Source: Druceiella hillmani (taxonomy: Eukaryota > Arthropoda > Insecta > Lepidoptera > Hepialidae). Taken from it: a DNA stretch of 64,000 bases. The stretch is from the NCBI GenBank assembly GCA_039881145.1, contig JAYKKI010000032.1, positions 14,092,501 to 14,156,500 of the forward strand. Reading direction: 5' to 3'. Positions 34,691 to 45,661 of the stretch are shown here, in pieces. The notes under the pieces are model-generated. The model did no database searches. It was not told the origin of the DNA and saw only the letters and a list, made by a program, of their open reading frames with translations. Both the position numbers and the translations under genes were made by a program. Each line of letters begins with the position of its first letter. Position 1 is the stretch's first letter.

Positions 34691-36004
34691 GATAACGATT
34701 GGTTAAATAGTCGTGGACATATTAGGTAACGAACTGGTAAACACACCTCTGCTGAACTGCGTTGTTTTAAAAATATTTTATAAAATGCAAACAATTTAAA
34801 AAATTAAAATATCTTGTGAAAATTATTTTGAATTTATTATTATTATAAATCTTGAATTTATTATTATAAATTTTGTAACGTGTTCGTGAAATATTTAGAT
34901 AAATTTCAAAACTGGTTTTCGTTTATGATTGCTGTAGTTGGTAATTTTTACACTAGAGTGGGTAAATTATTTTTTTTTTCACTGTAATCAGGATCACTTT
35001 ATTAATGTTAATCAAATATGTGAAATATTAATGACTTTAAAGATGTTTTACACGACGTTTCTGCAATTCAATGTTTACAGCATTTTCATGAGTATTTGAG
35101 TATTCATTTAATTGTGCTGTGTGACATACATACATAACATTGTACTCATTACAGCTTTTAATATTAGATTGGCAACTTATAAGCGAGTAATTACATTTCG
35201 AAGGTATTAGCTTATTTGATAGTCAAACTTTTTCCCCATAGCTTGAATTTGTTTTTCTATTGCAGTATCAGATCATGAGAACAATTGAGCCAGATAATAC
35301 AAAATATGTTTTATAAGGAATTTGTAATGTTTCTAAATTATTTGCAGAAAGTTATCCAGGACGAAGATTATTGGACAGATGAAAATATCTAATTTTGAAT
35401 TTTTGCTACCAATGCCTAGCTTATAGGACTTCCTAATTTTATCCTTATTTTCTATTTTCGGTCTACATTTTATTTTTGATACTAAATTAGTTTCAAGTCT
35501 AGGTTCCGTTGTATATTATTCTGTTTATGATATTTATAAATTCAATATTATTTTGAAACTATCCAACAAAAATTGTATATATGGTTAAAATAATTTTAAA
35601 TTAAATCTAGGCATAACTTCATCTCGTCGAGTTATATTTTTAGAAATCTATGAAATAAAGTTTTATGATTTTTTTCTCAATTCTCCTAAAATATCTATAG
35701 CTTCAAAATAATGTCTGAATTATCTACAAAAAATGTTGATGTCGATTTAACTAAAAGGCAATGGAAACTGTTAATATTATAGAAGTGTTGATATGTGTAT
35801 GATTACGCATCGCCATTTTCTGAATTTCTTTTACTCATTTGATAATTTATATAGTAATTTCGTTATGATGAACTTAATGCTTTTAAGTACCGAATGAGTT
35901 AATTGTACAATTAGTTTATACATCGTTACAGTCTTTATACTGTTGGCGTAAATAGTAACAAAGTACAAAAAATGTTCTAAGAAGTATTAAGTATAAGTCT
36001 CAAT
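34691..36004. other. No feature seen
   Basis: AT-rich DNA without arrays, genes or RNA genes that I can support. Confidence 0.6.
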
Positions 36005-36200
36005 AGGCTAACAATACGGCCCCGCCTTGGGCCTCATGCAAACGCACGCCGAGGTAGCCGCCTAAAGCCGTCAAAGTTTTTAAAAAGGTTGCGCGCGGAT
36101 GAGTGGAATAATAATAATAATAATATGACTCCCCCTTCCCACTCGTCGCTAGTCAGCCTCACCACCACTCGAAGGCCAGTCGACCGTGAGGGCCGATCGA
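36005..36200. other. GC-richer island, function unknown
   Basis: Contains ACGGCCCCGCCTTGGGCC, ATGCAAACGCACGCCGAGG, TTGCGCGCGGATGAGTGG, an (ATA)n run at about 36,108-36,125 and TGACTCCCCCTTCCC. ATGCAAA matches the POU octamer core. A minus-strand frame (36,159-36,395) that looks like a signal peptide starts at TTG, not ATG, and is not called. Confidence 0.35.
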
Positions 36201-36428
36201 CGAAAAAATTGTTGGCAACTTGGGAAAATGGTCATTGAGATTATAATGGTGGGAAATTGGAAGTAGGGTTTGAGTTCGGAATGGGAAAGGTAGGTGAGTG
36301 TGTTGAATTGAAGGGTTACTTGCACTCGAACTATTTTGAAAGCAAATAATAATCAACAAGAGAAGTACTGTATTGGAAATAGTGAAATTGGCCAAATAAA
36401 GGAATATGCTTGTATAACTATTGCAGAG
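36201..36428. other. No feature seen
   Basis: Spacer between the island and the 181-bp array. Confidence 0.6.
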
Positions 36429-37152
36429 AAAAACAAATTTGATCCTTGCTATTTACTTTGATGCAAACTATTTCTTATTTACTAACGGTACATTTCGGTA
36501 GTATATTAACAAAAATAACCAAAAAGTAACGACTAATAGCATTTTTAAACTTTTATTAAAAATAAAATTTTATAGTTTATATGATGAACTGAATTGTTGT
36601 CCTTGAGGTAAAAACAAATTTGATCCTTGCTATTTACTTTGATGCAAACTATTTCTTATTTACTAACGGTACATTTCGGTAGTATATTAACAAAAATAAC
36701 CAAAAAGTAACGACTAATAGCATTTTTAAACTTTTATTAAAAAGACAATTTTATAGTTTATATGATGAACTGAATTGTTGTCCTTAAGGTAAAAACAAAT
36801 TTGATCCTTGCTATTTACTTTGATGCAAACTATTTCTTATTTACTAATGGTACATTTCGGTAGTATTTTAACAAAAATAACCAAAAGGTAACGACTAATA
36901 GCATTTTTAAACTTTTATTAAAAATACAATTTTATAGTTTATATGATGAACTGAATTGTTGTCCTTGAGGTAAAAACAAATTTGATCCTTGCTATTTACT
37001 TTGATGCAAACTATTTCTTATTTACTAACGGTACATTTTGGTAGTATTTTAACAAAAATAACCAAAAAGTAACGACTAATAGCATTTTTAAACTTTTATT
37101 AAAAAGAAAATTTTAATGTTTATATGCTGAACAGAATTGTTGTCCTTAGTTA
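36429..37152. repeat. Tandem array, 181-bp unit, 4 copies
   Basis: AAAAACAAATTTGATCCTTG starts at 36,429, 36,610, 36,791 and 36,972, an exact 181-bp period. Units differ at only a few bases, for example AACGGTACATTTCGG versus AATGGTACATTTCGG. This high identity implies recent amplification or ongoing homogenisation. Confidence 0.97.
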
Positions 37153-37424
37153 TCTATGTAATTGTTTATCAATCAATTAAGAAATATTGTTCATGAAATC
37201 AATGTTAATTTTTTTTTAGACTTTTTGTTTTTTTTCGGTTACAATATTATGCATGTATCTTTCATATTTAACAATTTCCGTGAATGATTGTATCTATCTG
37301 CTGACTGGATGGTATTATTGTTTTTCTTTATCTGTCATAATTACTCTCACGGAATTAAATACTTATGGAATTTTAGTTATTAGAGAAAATAAAAAAAGGG
37401 AAAGTATGCGATGGTAATTGACCC

Positions 37425-37815
37425 AGTTTAAATTTCAGTCGCCATACTCTTATTATTCTGTACCGAAATCTAGGGAAATGCGTTATCCACCGCCAGATTG
37501 AAATTCCAATTCCTCTTCTCTTATTATTCTGCATCGAAATGTAGCAGATTGGGTTATCCATCGCCATGTTCAAATGCCAGTTCCTTTAGTCTTATTATTC
37601 TGTATCGAAACCTAGCGAATTCGGTTATCCACCGCCAGACTCAAATTCCAGTCCCTCTTCTCTTATTATTCTATATCGAAACGTAGCGAATTGGGTTATC
37701 CATCGCCATATTCAAATGCCAGTTCCGCTGATCTTATTATACCGTATCGAAACCTAGCAAATTGGGTTATCCACCATCAGATTGAAATTTAACTCCCTCG
37801 CCTTTTATTATTCGT
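37425..37815. repeat. Tandem array, 71-bp unit, about 5 copies
   Basis: CTTATTATTCTGTATCGAAA-type starts occur at 37,449, 37,520, 37,591, 37,662 and 37,733, exactly 71 bp apart. Units share GGGTTATCCACCGCCA and AAATTCCAGTTCC. Odd and even units form two subtypes (CCACCGCCAGA versus CCATCGCCAT), suggesting a 142-bp higher-order unit. Confidence 0.95.
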
Positions 37816-39224
37816 TTAACGGGAACTCTTACAGGTAATTCCATAGTTTCGTCAAAATATAACGCTATTGGAACGCCATCTATCGATCGAAAAAGTGGGT
37901 TCGTGTATAAACTTTCCAAGTTACAAGGATTATTTTTGATATTTTTAAATATCGTGTAGAAATAAAATAAATGTCTACGGTTAATAAAATAGAAATATTT
38001 AAATGATTATCCAAATTTAATATAATCATAGTTTATTGTTATTACGGTATAAACATTTGTGAATGACTGCAGTAAGGGTCACGTAAAGATGTGACAGCCA
38101 TAATTGTATCTGTAACTTATTTTATTGCATTTAAAGTTTTTAATTAAAATAAGAAACGATTCTAGAGACTTTACGTCTGCTCCATGTTATAATTTCTCAT
38201 ATTCAATATATAATTTTATTATGTGATTACATTATATAATTCCCATATTTTCTCCTAAAACGCTTTTTCGTTATCTTAAATAAATAAAGCTTGAGTTAAT
38301 TTATATATAATATGAAAAAATTCAAGTTTTGATTATGATGATTCAAAATAAACTTACAGAAAATTCTCAGCCTTTTTAGTAGGTGTAGTGTTTTTTAGTA
38401 GTTTCTCAGCCTCTGTAGTCGTAGGAAAATACGTTTTTTTAGTTAGGTTCTAAATCTCTAAGTAAGTAAGTGAGTAAGTGAGTGAGTTTACATCAATTTA
38501 CCACTAAAAAATATAAATTTTAATAAACATTCCATAACTTAAAGATTTATCTATAATTTTCTCACATTTCTCACGGTGTAAAGAAAATGCCGAAAAAGTT
38601 TATGGTGTTTTCTCGTATGATATTTTACACTCCTTTATTTTGAAATATACTCGTACATTTTGCTTTGTAAATCTTCACGTTATCATTTCCTCAAGTTATT
38701 CTTAGCCCTTTCCCATTTAACAAAGTTTCTGGTTTAATTTCAACATTTTCTTTTCCTATTCGTTTCTTTTAATTAGAAATTTAAATATTAATATCAATAA
38801 GGGTTTAAATTAGAAATATTTACAAATATTTTAAATATATTTTTTATTGTCAATATCTTATTTTCCACATGTTCGCATGGCCAAAACCTGGCATTGTACA
38901 TATTTACACTCGTAATTTTTTCTACATTGGATCTCATCGAGAAAAGCTTTCCCGTAAATATTCCCTAACGACCTCTTTACAAAGGCATTCAATTTGTTTC
39001 CATTTTCTTTTTTCGCCATACAAATTTTCGCCAAAGCTCATTTTTGAATAAATTTTTTATCTCAATTACACAATTATATATATACAGCTTTTAAAAGAAG
39101 CTTTCAAAAATTTGGGTGAACATTAAGATCGCTTTTACTTCCGTTCACTTTGAATTGACACGCAAACTGATTTGTTACTTATGTAACTTCCATTTAATTG
39201 GGAACTTAAAGTTCACGCAGCATT
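37816..39224. other. No gene seen
   Basis: AT-rich DNA with a short AAGTAAGTGAG-type microsatellite at about 38,459-38,486. Confidence 0.6.
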
Positions 39225-39490
39225 CTTTTGTTCGACTGCTCGGGCGGGCTGGCAGGTGGCGGGCCGCATGTCGCGGGGCGTGGATGCGCGGAAGTATTGA
39301 TCGCCCCCGTGTCACTCGCGCCGACAGCATCTTGCGACAGCGGACCGGAGTCGGCCCGCTAACTGGGTCGACGCGCGCTCGCCGCCTAGCTTGTGTGTAG
39401 ATAGCTACAGATGGAGGCTGAGCGGATGGCGGGCGAGCTCTTGTTGGAGCATACCTATGTACGTGGGTACGTGCGCCTCAGCACGTTTGC
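39225..39490. other. CpG-rich island
   Basis: This is among the most GC- and CpG-rich blocks in the window, with CTCGGGCGGGCTGGCAGG, CATGTCGCGGGGCGTGG, CGCCGACAGCATCTTGCG, GTCGACGCGCGCTCGCCG and ATGGCGGGCGAGCTC. Frames on the plus strand are short and unfamiliar. A promoter, first exon or unmethylated regulatory island is possible. Confidence 0.4.
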
Positions 39491-40529
39491 TATGTTTGAG
39501 CTTGACTTAAGTGATGTTATGCGAGATTTTAGTGACAAAATAGTACATAAGTTAGCTGATATAAAAAGTTAATGTGTCTTAAAAAGGTTGCAGCGAGGAT
39601 TATACGTATGTTATAAATCCAACGAGTAATAATAATTATAGATTTAAGGCACTCATTGTATTTGCGATTCAATAAAATATATTCTTTGGATTCATTGAAA
39701 AGTACCTGTAGATACTTATTGGAAAGATTTTTTAAAAATATGCGAAAACATATTTTCAACGCCAATGGAAAGAGTAAACTATTGATATGAGATCGGAAAT
39801 TTAAAGAAATCATTTATCAACTTTCCGACTTAAAAGTACCAACTAGTAACAAAATAAGTTAACAAGTTGTGATGTACCGCAGTAAGTGGCACCTGTAGTA
39901 AGACATTAGGTTAAATCTTATATCCGTAACTCTCCAGAAGTTTCGAGGAAAAGAAAACGGAAAATTATTTTTCATAATACACGTATCTATAACTAAAGTG
40001 GTAGATTCATTTTCTTTGACTGTGCTGTTTAGCGCAGATCTTATTTGGCTCTATAGTACCTACACGCATTGTTCTAGCAAGAGCGCTACGTATTATATTT
40101 CCTGTTTGCGTTTTTGGTTTTGGCGGTAGGTATTTTCACTAGCTTACTGTTACCCTAACAATTTAACGAGATGTATTGAATTTTAAAATAATACTATCAA
40201 CAGAATCCATTGCACTATGGCTTCTAATCCTTCTGTTAACTGAGGTATCAATTACTTTCGTCATATATTATGTTTATATATTTTTATAAGACATAAAGAT
40301 AAGATGAAGAGAATTAAATGTCAGGATTCGTCTTAAGACTGTTTTTAAATAACGTTTGTAACGAATGAGAAGTATTAACAGTAGCTTAGATGAAAAGCTT
40401 GGAACGTAATCAGATGAGATTGGACGATTTACTGATTAGTTCAATATGAGAACGAGACTAACTGTTCTTCCAGAAAGGGAATTAATTCCAGACAAAAGAG
40501 GTATTTTAGCGATACGTGGTATCTACTAA
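39491..40529. other. No feature seen
   Basis: AT-rich DNA; short chance frames only. Confidence 0.6.
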
Positions 40530-40625
40530 TAGGTGTGTAATGGTTAAATATAATAAATATACTAATCAGCATATAATGGTTAAATATAATAAATATACTA
40601 AATAGATATGTAATGGTTAAATTTA
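40530..40625. repeat. Short tandem repeat, about 47-bp unit
   Basis: TAATGGTTAAATATAATAAA followed by TATACTAA is repeated at about 40,537 and 40,575, with a third partial copy at about 40,611. Confidence 0.85.
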
Positions 40626-40695
40626 TTATTATATGATTTGTTTACGTAAACAATTTAAATAAATCGGAAATCCGTAATGTAATTACGTCAGGATT

Positions 40696-40965
40696 CCGTA
40701 AAGTAAATAAGTCTTACGGCTTTTACATCTGCAAATTAAAAGTAACAAAGTTACGTATCGACGTTTAAGTAAATAAATGTTACGGCTTTTACATCTGCAA
40801 AATAAACGTACAAAGTTACGTATCGATGCTTAAGTAAATAAGTCTTACCGCTTCTACATCTGCAAATTAAACGTAACATAATTACGTATCGATGTTTAAG
40901 TAAATAAGTCTTACGGCTATTATACCTGCAAATTAAACGTAACAATGTTACCTATCGAAGTTTTA
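40696..40965. repeat. Tandem array, about 63-bp unit, 4 copies
   Basis: Units contain AAGTAAATAAGTCTTACGGC, TTTTACATCTGCAAATTAAA and CGTAACAAAGTTACGTATCG. Inside each unit GTAACAAAGTTAC is itself a near-palindrome. Confidence 0.9.
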
Positions 40966-41989
40966 TGATTCATATCGTGATTAATCATCGATAATTTACG
41001 ATCAGTATGTCGATAATCTTTTATAAAGAAAACTTTCTTCAACTCTTGAATAGTTTTCAAAATTTGTATTGTTTCGTGAATGCTTTTAATTTGTCTGTAG
41101 GTAGGTATTACGTAAACATTTAGAAGTTGTTACATAAAGTCTGGTGAGAATTAATTTAAGAATGATCATTAAACGAGTGATAGGCATGTACATGTTTTAG
41201 ATATTTTTAAGATTAAATGTCGCTTAATTATTTGTACTTCATGATATTTACGGCGAGTAAGTGTGGTGTTAAGGTTATAAATACCAGTGTTTTTTTCATA
41301 TTTGTATTGCATATAAATGACTTATATTGTACTGTTGACAGCTGCTCTATGTATATCTTGATAAGTGACAAAATCATGATATAGTTACGTACGTAGGTAC
41401 TATGGGTTTTCATTAGTAGGTATTAATAATTCGATAAAAATTTCGTAAGTAAAATATTAACCTCGTAAGCAAATGGTGTCTGAAATATTTTAGGTGTATC
41501 GAGAATTCTCTTAAATCAATTGTAAACAGGACTAATGTTATACCAATATAAATTGCCAGAGAGACATATTTATATTAGGTAGAATATGGGTAATAATTGG
41601 CAATTTATCTATTCACAAGGTTTTTTTAATATGCCTATTTCAGTTTTATTATCAGTTATATGACAGTATATTTTATGATGGAAATATTATGTTAGATAGA
41701 TGTGTAGTTACTTCATTTATTACTTTCACCATTTTAGAAAAATATTTTTGATAATACCTACATCATTTTAGATAATTTTCGAAATTGCCCTGGGAATTTA
41801 TGGGTTTGCGAACCGGGCTAACGCGCGTTGAATGTCGTTAAATAGCTGTTTACTTCGGTTGAATACGGCTGAATACACTCAAGCTGATGCATTGAATCAA
41901 TTCAATGCAAGAGCTTCGTTGTTCAGGTTGAATCATACCTATATCTTGTGGAAATGAAGAACAGTTAGCCGGGATGATCTTAGGTTTCC
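40966..41989. other. No feature seen
   Basis: AT-rich DNA. A 10-bp palindrome (TGCATTGAAT-CA-ATTCAATGCA) lies at about 41,888-41,909. Confidence 0.6.
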
Positions 41990-42420
41990 CTACTTCAGAA
42001 TGAGGAAAATGGAACTCTTCTATTTTCACTTTGTTTTCGGTCTGTCTGTCTGATAAAGACCCTTTTTCTAGGAAAGGACAGTGGTATCAAGTCGATATCA
42101 AAATATTAGTTCTAGGGCCCCAAAACCTTGAATCCCCATATCCAATAGTAAAGATCCTAATTTTATGTAATAAAAAATATCATAGGTTGTACTTTAAATA
42201 GGTAACCTTTTGAATATCATCTGGATACATTGACACTTATTTATTTATAAAAACTACTAAGGGTATTTCTTATTGGTCTAGAATCTTGAAATTTGATAGG
42301 TACTAAGGGAGGTCTCATAATATAAGTAAAAGTATCACCTGTGTGACTCACCACAAACTTATTTTTTAAATTTTTTTATATAATTGTAAAATACCTACTT
42401 ACTAAATTTTACAATAATAT
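41990..42420. repeat. Degraded copy of the GACAGAC dispersed repeat
   Basis: CGGTCTGTCTGTCTGATAAA, GACCCTTTTTCTAGGAAAGG, GGTATCAAGTCGATATCAAA and, after an interval, CTAGAATCTTGAAATTTGAT are family-like blocks of a common insect dispersed repeat. Boundaries are uncertain. Confidence 0.5.
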
Positions 42421-42889
42421 AATATAACGGTATGGACGTCTCAGGGCGCGAGTTCTACTCGTATCTAAACATCTTTTCAAATATGTAAATAATAAGTGGT
42501 TCGAGCGTCTTATTTGTCTGTGTTTATGTCAATCGAGTCGTTTATGTGAGAAAAAACAAATTGTGAAAATTGAAATACCTAAAGATAGTAATACCTAGAT
42601 GTTGAAAAGAATATGAAGAGAATGGCGCTGAAGAAAAATATTTTTTTTACTTTTCTTTATATGGTAGGCATCTATATATTCTGTACCTAATGTGCATTTT
42701 GAAGTGAGGAGATTATAAAGTAATTTAAAATTTTCATATTCATTGAAAATGGTTAATTATGGAAAAAATAATGTTTTCTAATAAAGTAAACCATTGTATG
42801 TATCAATATGTCTACCAATTTTTAAAATCAGAATTTCTATTCTCAATTTAAATTTCTACAATTCTATTGGTCAGAAGTAACATTTAATA
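42421..42889. other. No feature seen
   Basis: AT-rich DNA. Confidence 0.6.
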
Positions 42890-43035
42890 TTTAGGAACGA
42901 TGCCAACGCAGGCAGTGCATGACGCGCCCTCCAATGACAAAGCGGGAACACGTGACTCGGCCAATCAAAAATGTCGCCGCGCATGTTTGGTGACAGTTTC
43001 GACCAATAGTGAGAGCGCATTCTGTGGCAGTGTAC
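42890..43035. other. GC-richer island with three CCAAT boxes
   Basis: CTCCAATGAC (about 42,930), GGCCAATCAA (about 42,960) and GACCAATAGT (about 43,000) stand within 75 bp, among GATGCCAACGCAGGCAG and GTCGCCGCGCATG. Closely spaced CCAAT elements are typical of NF-Y-bound promoters. No TATA box or coding exon is evident, so this could also be part of an old repeat. The island at 44,700-44,960 shares its style. Confidence 0.35.
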
Positions 43036-43254
43036 AATTTAATTCTAAATTTCTCTATTGTAGCCTTTTTATGAAGTAGATATTATATAAATAAAATATT
43101 TTGAAATTCAGTATCGATTCAATATTGTGGATGTTTATAATGAAAAGTGTGGTAAATAGTTCAGTAAAAATTTCTTCGATTACTTATATTAAAGCAGGAA
43201 TGAATATACATAATAGGCATTTAGTAAGGCAGCCTGGTCGTTAATGTTAACTTA

Positions 43255-43500
43255 AAAAAACGCGATCTACCTCCATTTGTAAAGCTCTATTGACGAAAAC
43301 TTAATATTTCGGATGCACATAAAACTTAGAAATTTTGTCATTTTCTAATGAAAAACTACAAAATTTCTAAGTAATTTATGTGCGATATAAATATAAAAAA
43401 CAGCTTTGGTGTCTATAACCGCTAGAGCATCCGAAATCTTCACAAATAGTAAGGTTTCGCCAATAGAAATTTCCCAAGTCGGTAAATCGCGTTTATTTTT
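43255..43500. mobile_element. MITE-like element with long imperfect terminal inverted repeats
   Basis: The ends are AAACGCGATCTACC and GGTAAATCGCGTTT. Inside, CTATTGACGAAAACTTAATA with TTTCGGATGC matches in reverse the right-side GCATCCGAAATC and GGTTTCGCCAATAG. The centre forms a further inverted repeat (GCACATAAAACTTAGAAATT against the complementary block ending 43,384). It has no coding content. A target-site duplication is hard to define because both flanks are A/T homopolymers. Confidence 0.75.
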
Positions 43501-44699
43501 AGTATTTTTGGCTTATTGAAATAGAAAGAGTTTTTTGTTCTCATAAGATTTATTTAGTCAATTATTTTTACTGCTGTGAATACCTACATGAAGATTATAG
43601 AAAATACTTTACTCATTTTCCTTGAGTTTTCCAGAGTTTTAATTATTGTAATCTCAATTTTCGACTGTTTTTAAGTTTTTTTAGAAACTAAAATTTCATA
43701 GCGATTTTCATATCAGGAGGTTTGTATCGTCGAGGTTGTTTCCAACCATTTCATATTGATTCAGGAAGTTTGTATCGAGGTTTTTCACCAATAGTAAGGA
43801 AATAGAATAGTAGAAATTCAGATATATTAAAAATAAGTCATGTGTGTCATAACGGTAGGCACAATGGTACCTGAGTCACGTGTGCAGTAGTGGTAGACTC
43901 TTTTTACATCTATCCTAAAGAAGGAACATGTTATGGTAGTTAGATGTTTGGGTATTACATCGGAAGGTAACGAGGCTATATGTGACTCATATGATTGCTA
44001 TTGGCGATCACATGAGTATCTTAGGTATCTTGGTTACTTTGGTAGCTAACAAAGGGAAGAAGTAGTTTCGTGCTATATTTATTCATATTATTATAATAAT
44101 TTGGAAAACCTAACTTTTTATTCATATTATGAATTTGTAAACAAAATATTAAACTCTCAAAAAAAGATATCTTAAATATTTCAAGTACCTATATTGAGAA
44201 TACACACTCTTAAATCAATTTTAAACCGGACTAAGGTTATCAGTAGGTATAAAGTGTCACCGAGAAAAAATTATGTTACGTACAATATTAGAAAAAATAA
44301 GCCTTTTTTTCTAAATATCATATTATCGAATTTTCTTTTAATATATTTTTCATAGTTTTATTGTCGGTACCAGATGATATTTTCAATAGAAACTCAAACA
44401 GATGTTTTCAAGATGTTGTTTTGCACAGATAAAATTTAAAATTCTGTTTAATCCCAAGAAATTAGTACATACGATGTACATTGTAAATGTTTATGGAAAG
44501 AAACAATATTAACATAAATATAGTAAAATAAATAATTAACATAAATATTTAATAATTAACATAAATATAGTAAAATTATCCATGATCTCAATCAAATTAT
44601 TTATTTTTATTGATCATTTATCCATTCAAAGAACACTAAAATTCTCGGTATTCAAGATATTATAATAAGGTACAACACTAATATTAAAATAATAAGCTT
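43501..44699. other. No gene seen
   Basis: AT-rich DNA. TTAACATAAATATAGTAAAA-type blocks repeat three times at about 44,510-44,577. Confidence 0.6.
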
Positions 44700-44960
44700 G
44701 TACTTTAAAAAATAACCCCACCCACAAATGCGCTATGTGACAATTTCAACCAATCGACAGACGGCTCCGCTCTCGTTGGACAAATCTTGGTCGCGCAATG
44801 CTGTCCTATGTATCTCTATCTCTATGTATAATGGGCAGAAATGTCATTCGCTTTGTCGCATGTCACCACGCGGAGACCGCGAGAGTGGGACGGCGCGATG
44901 TCGCACCGGTTTCTTTCTTTATTCAGTGTGTTCGTGACTTGCGTGGGTGGGACTACGATT
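44700..44960. other. GC-richer island, possible promoter or old repeat
   Basis: Contains CAACCAATCGACAGACGG, a CTATCTCTATCTCTATGTAT stretch, GTCACCACGCGGAGACCGCG and GGACGGCGCGATGTCGC. Two overlapping plus-strand frames (64 and 69 codons) are not recognised. Confidence 0.35.
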
Positions 44961-45542
44961 ATATTAGACGTCTCTTTCTTTTGAGTCTTTAACGTATTTC
45001 AATGTTTTTAAATATATGGCACATAATTCTTTTCTTTTCATTTATATTTTTGTATGCATTTTTGCTCCATTCTTCCCTTGTTCAACCATGTGTTGGTGAA
45101 AAAGGACAGTAAGTATATTTATCTAATTAGTTATTGCCTATTCATTTTAAATTAATTTTCAAACAACATTTCTTAATATAGGGTAAAGATGGCTAATAAG
45201 AGATAGACGAAAATATGAGATAGTAAGGAATTGTCTAAACTAGTTATGGCAGCCATTTGGTGCTAGCATCGCGTGAAACATCATAGTAACTGCTCCAAAC
45301 GTCTGTCTGGCTGGCGGCCAGAGGCGTTTTTAAAACGTGGAGGAGCGGATTTTTACGGAAGCACAAAATAATATTTTTTTCATTAAATGTCACGATGTAT
45401 GTAAGAACTTTAGTATTATGTTAAATGATATAATTTATATTAATTTTTTCAATAATACGATAAATTTTACAATTACAATTTAATATTATCGTTTTTCCTT
45501 CTTAAAAAAATAGGTCCTAATTTTATAAAAAGATGATGTGTG

Positions 45543-45595
45543 CGTAATATGAGATACCTTATAGTTCCTAGAATGAGGTATCTCATATTAGGCCA
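45543..45595. repeat. Palindrome of transposon end-type sites
   Basis: TAATATGAGATACCT and AGGTATCTCATATTA are exact reverse complements, about 45,548-45,591. They lie just upstream of the transposase start, so they may be internal transposase binding sites or the transposon promoter region. Confidence 0.75.
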
Positions 45596-45661
45596 AAGGG
45601 CTCATATTTATCCATGAGGCCAAAGTCTAGATGTTGGACTAATTTATATTTTTTATTTTAA

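Noticed and set aside
36159..36395. Minus-strand frame of 78 codons with a signal-peptide-like start
   Set aside because: It begins at TTG, not ATG, overlaps a GC-richer non-coding island, and the hydrophobic stretch is what AT-rich DNA gives by chance.
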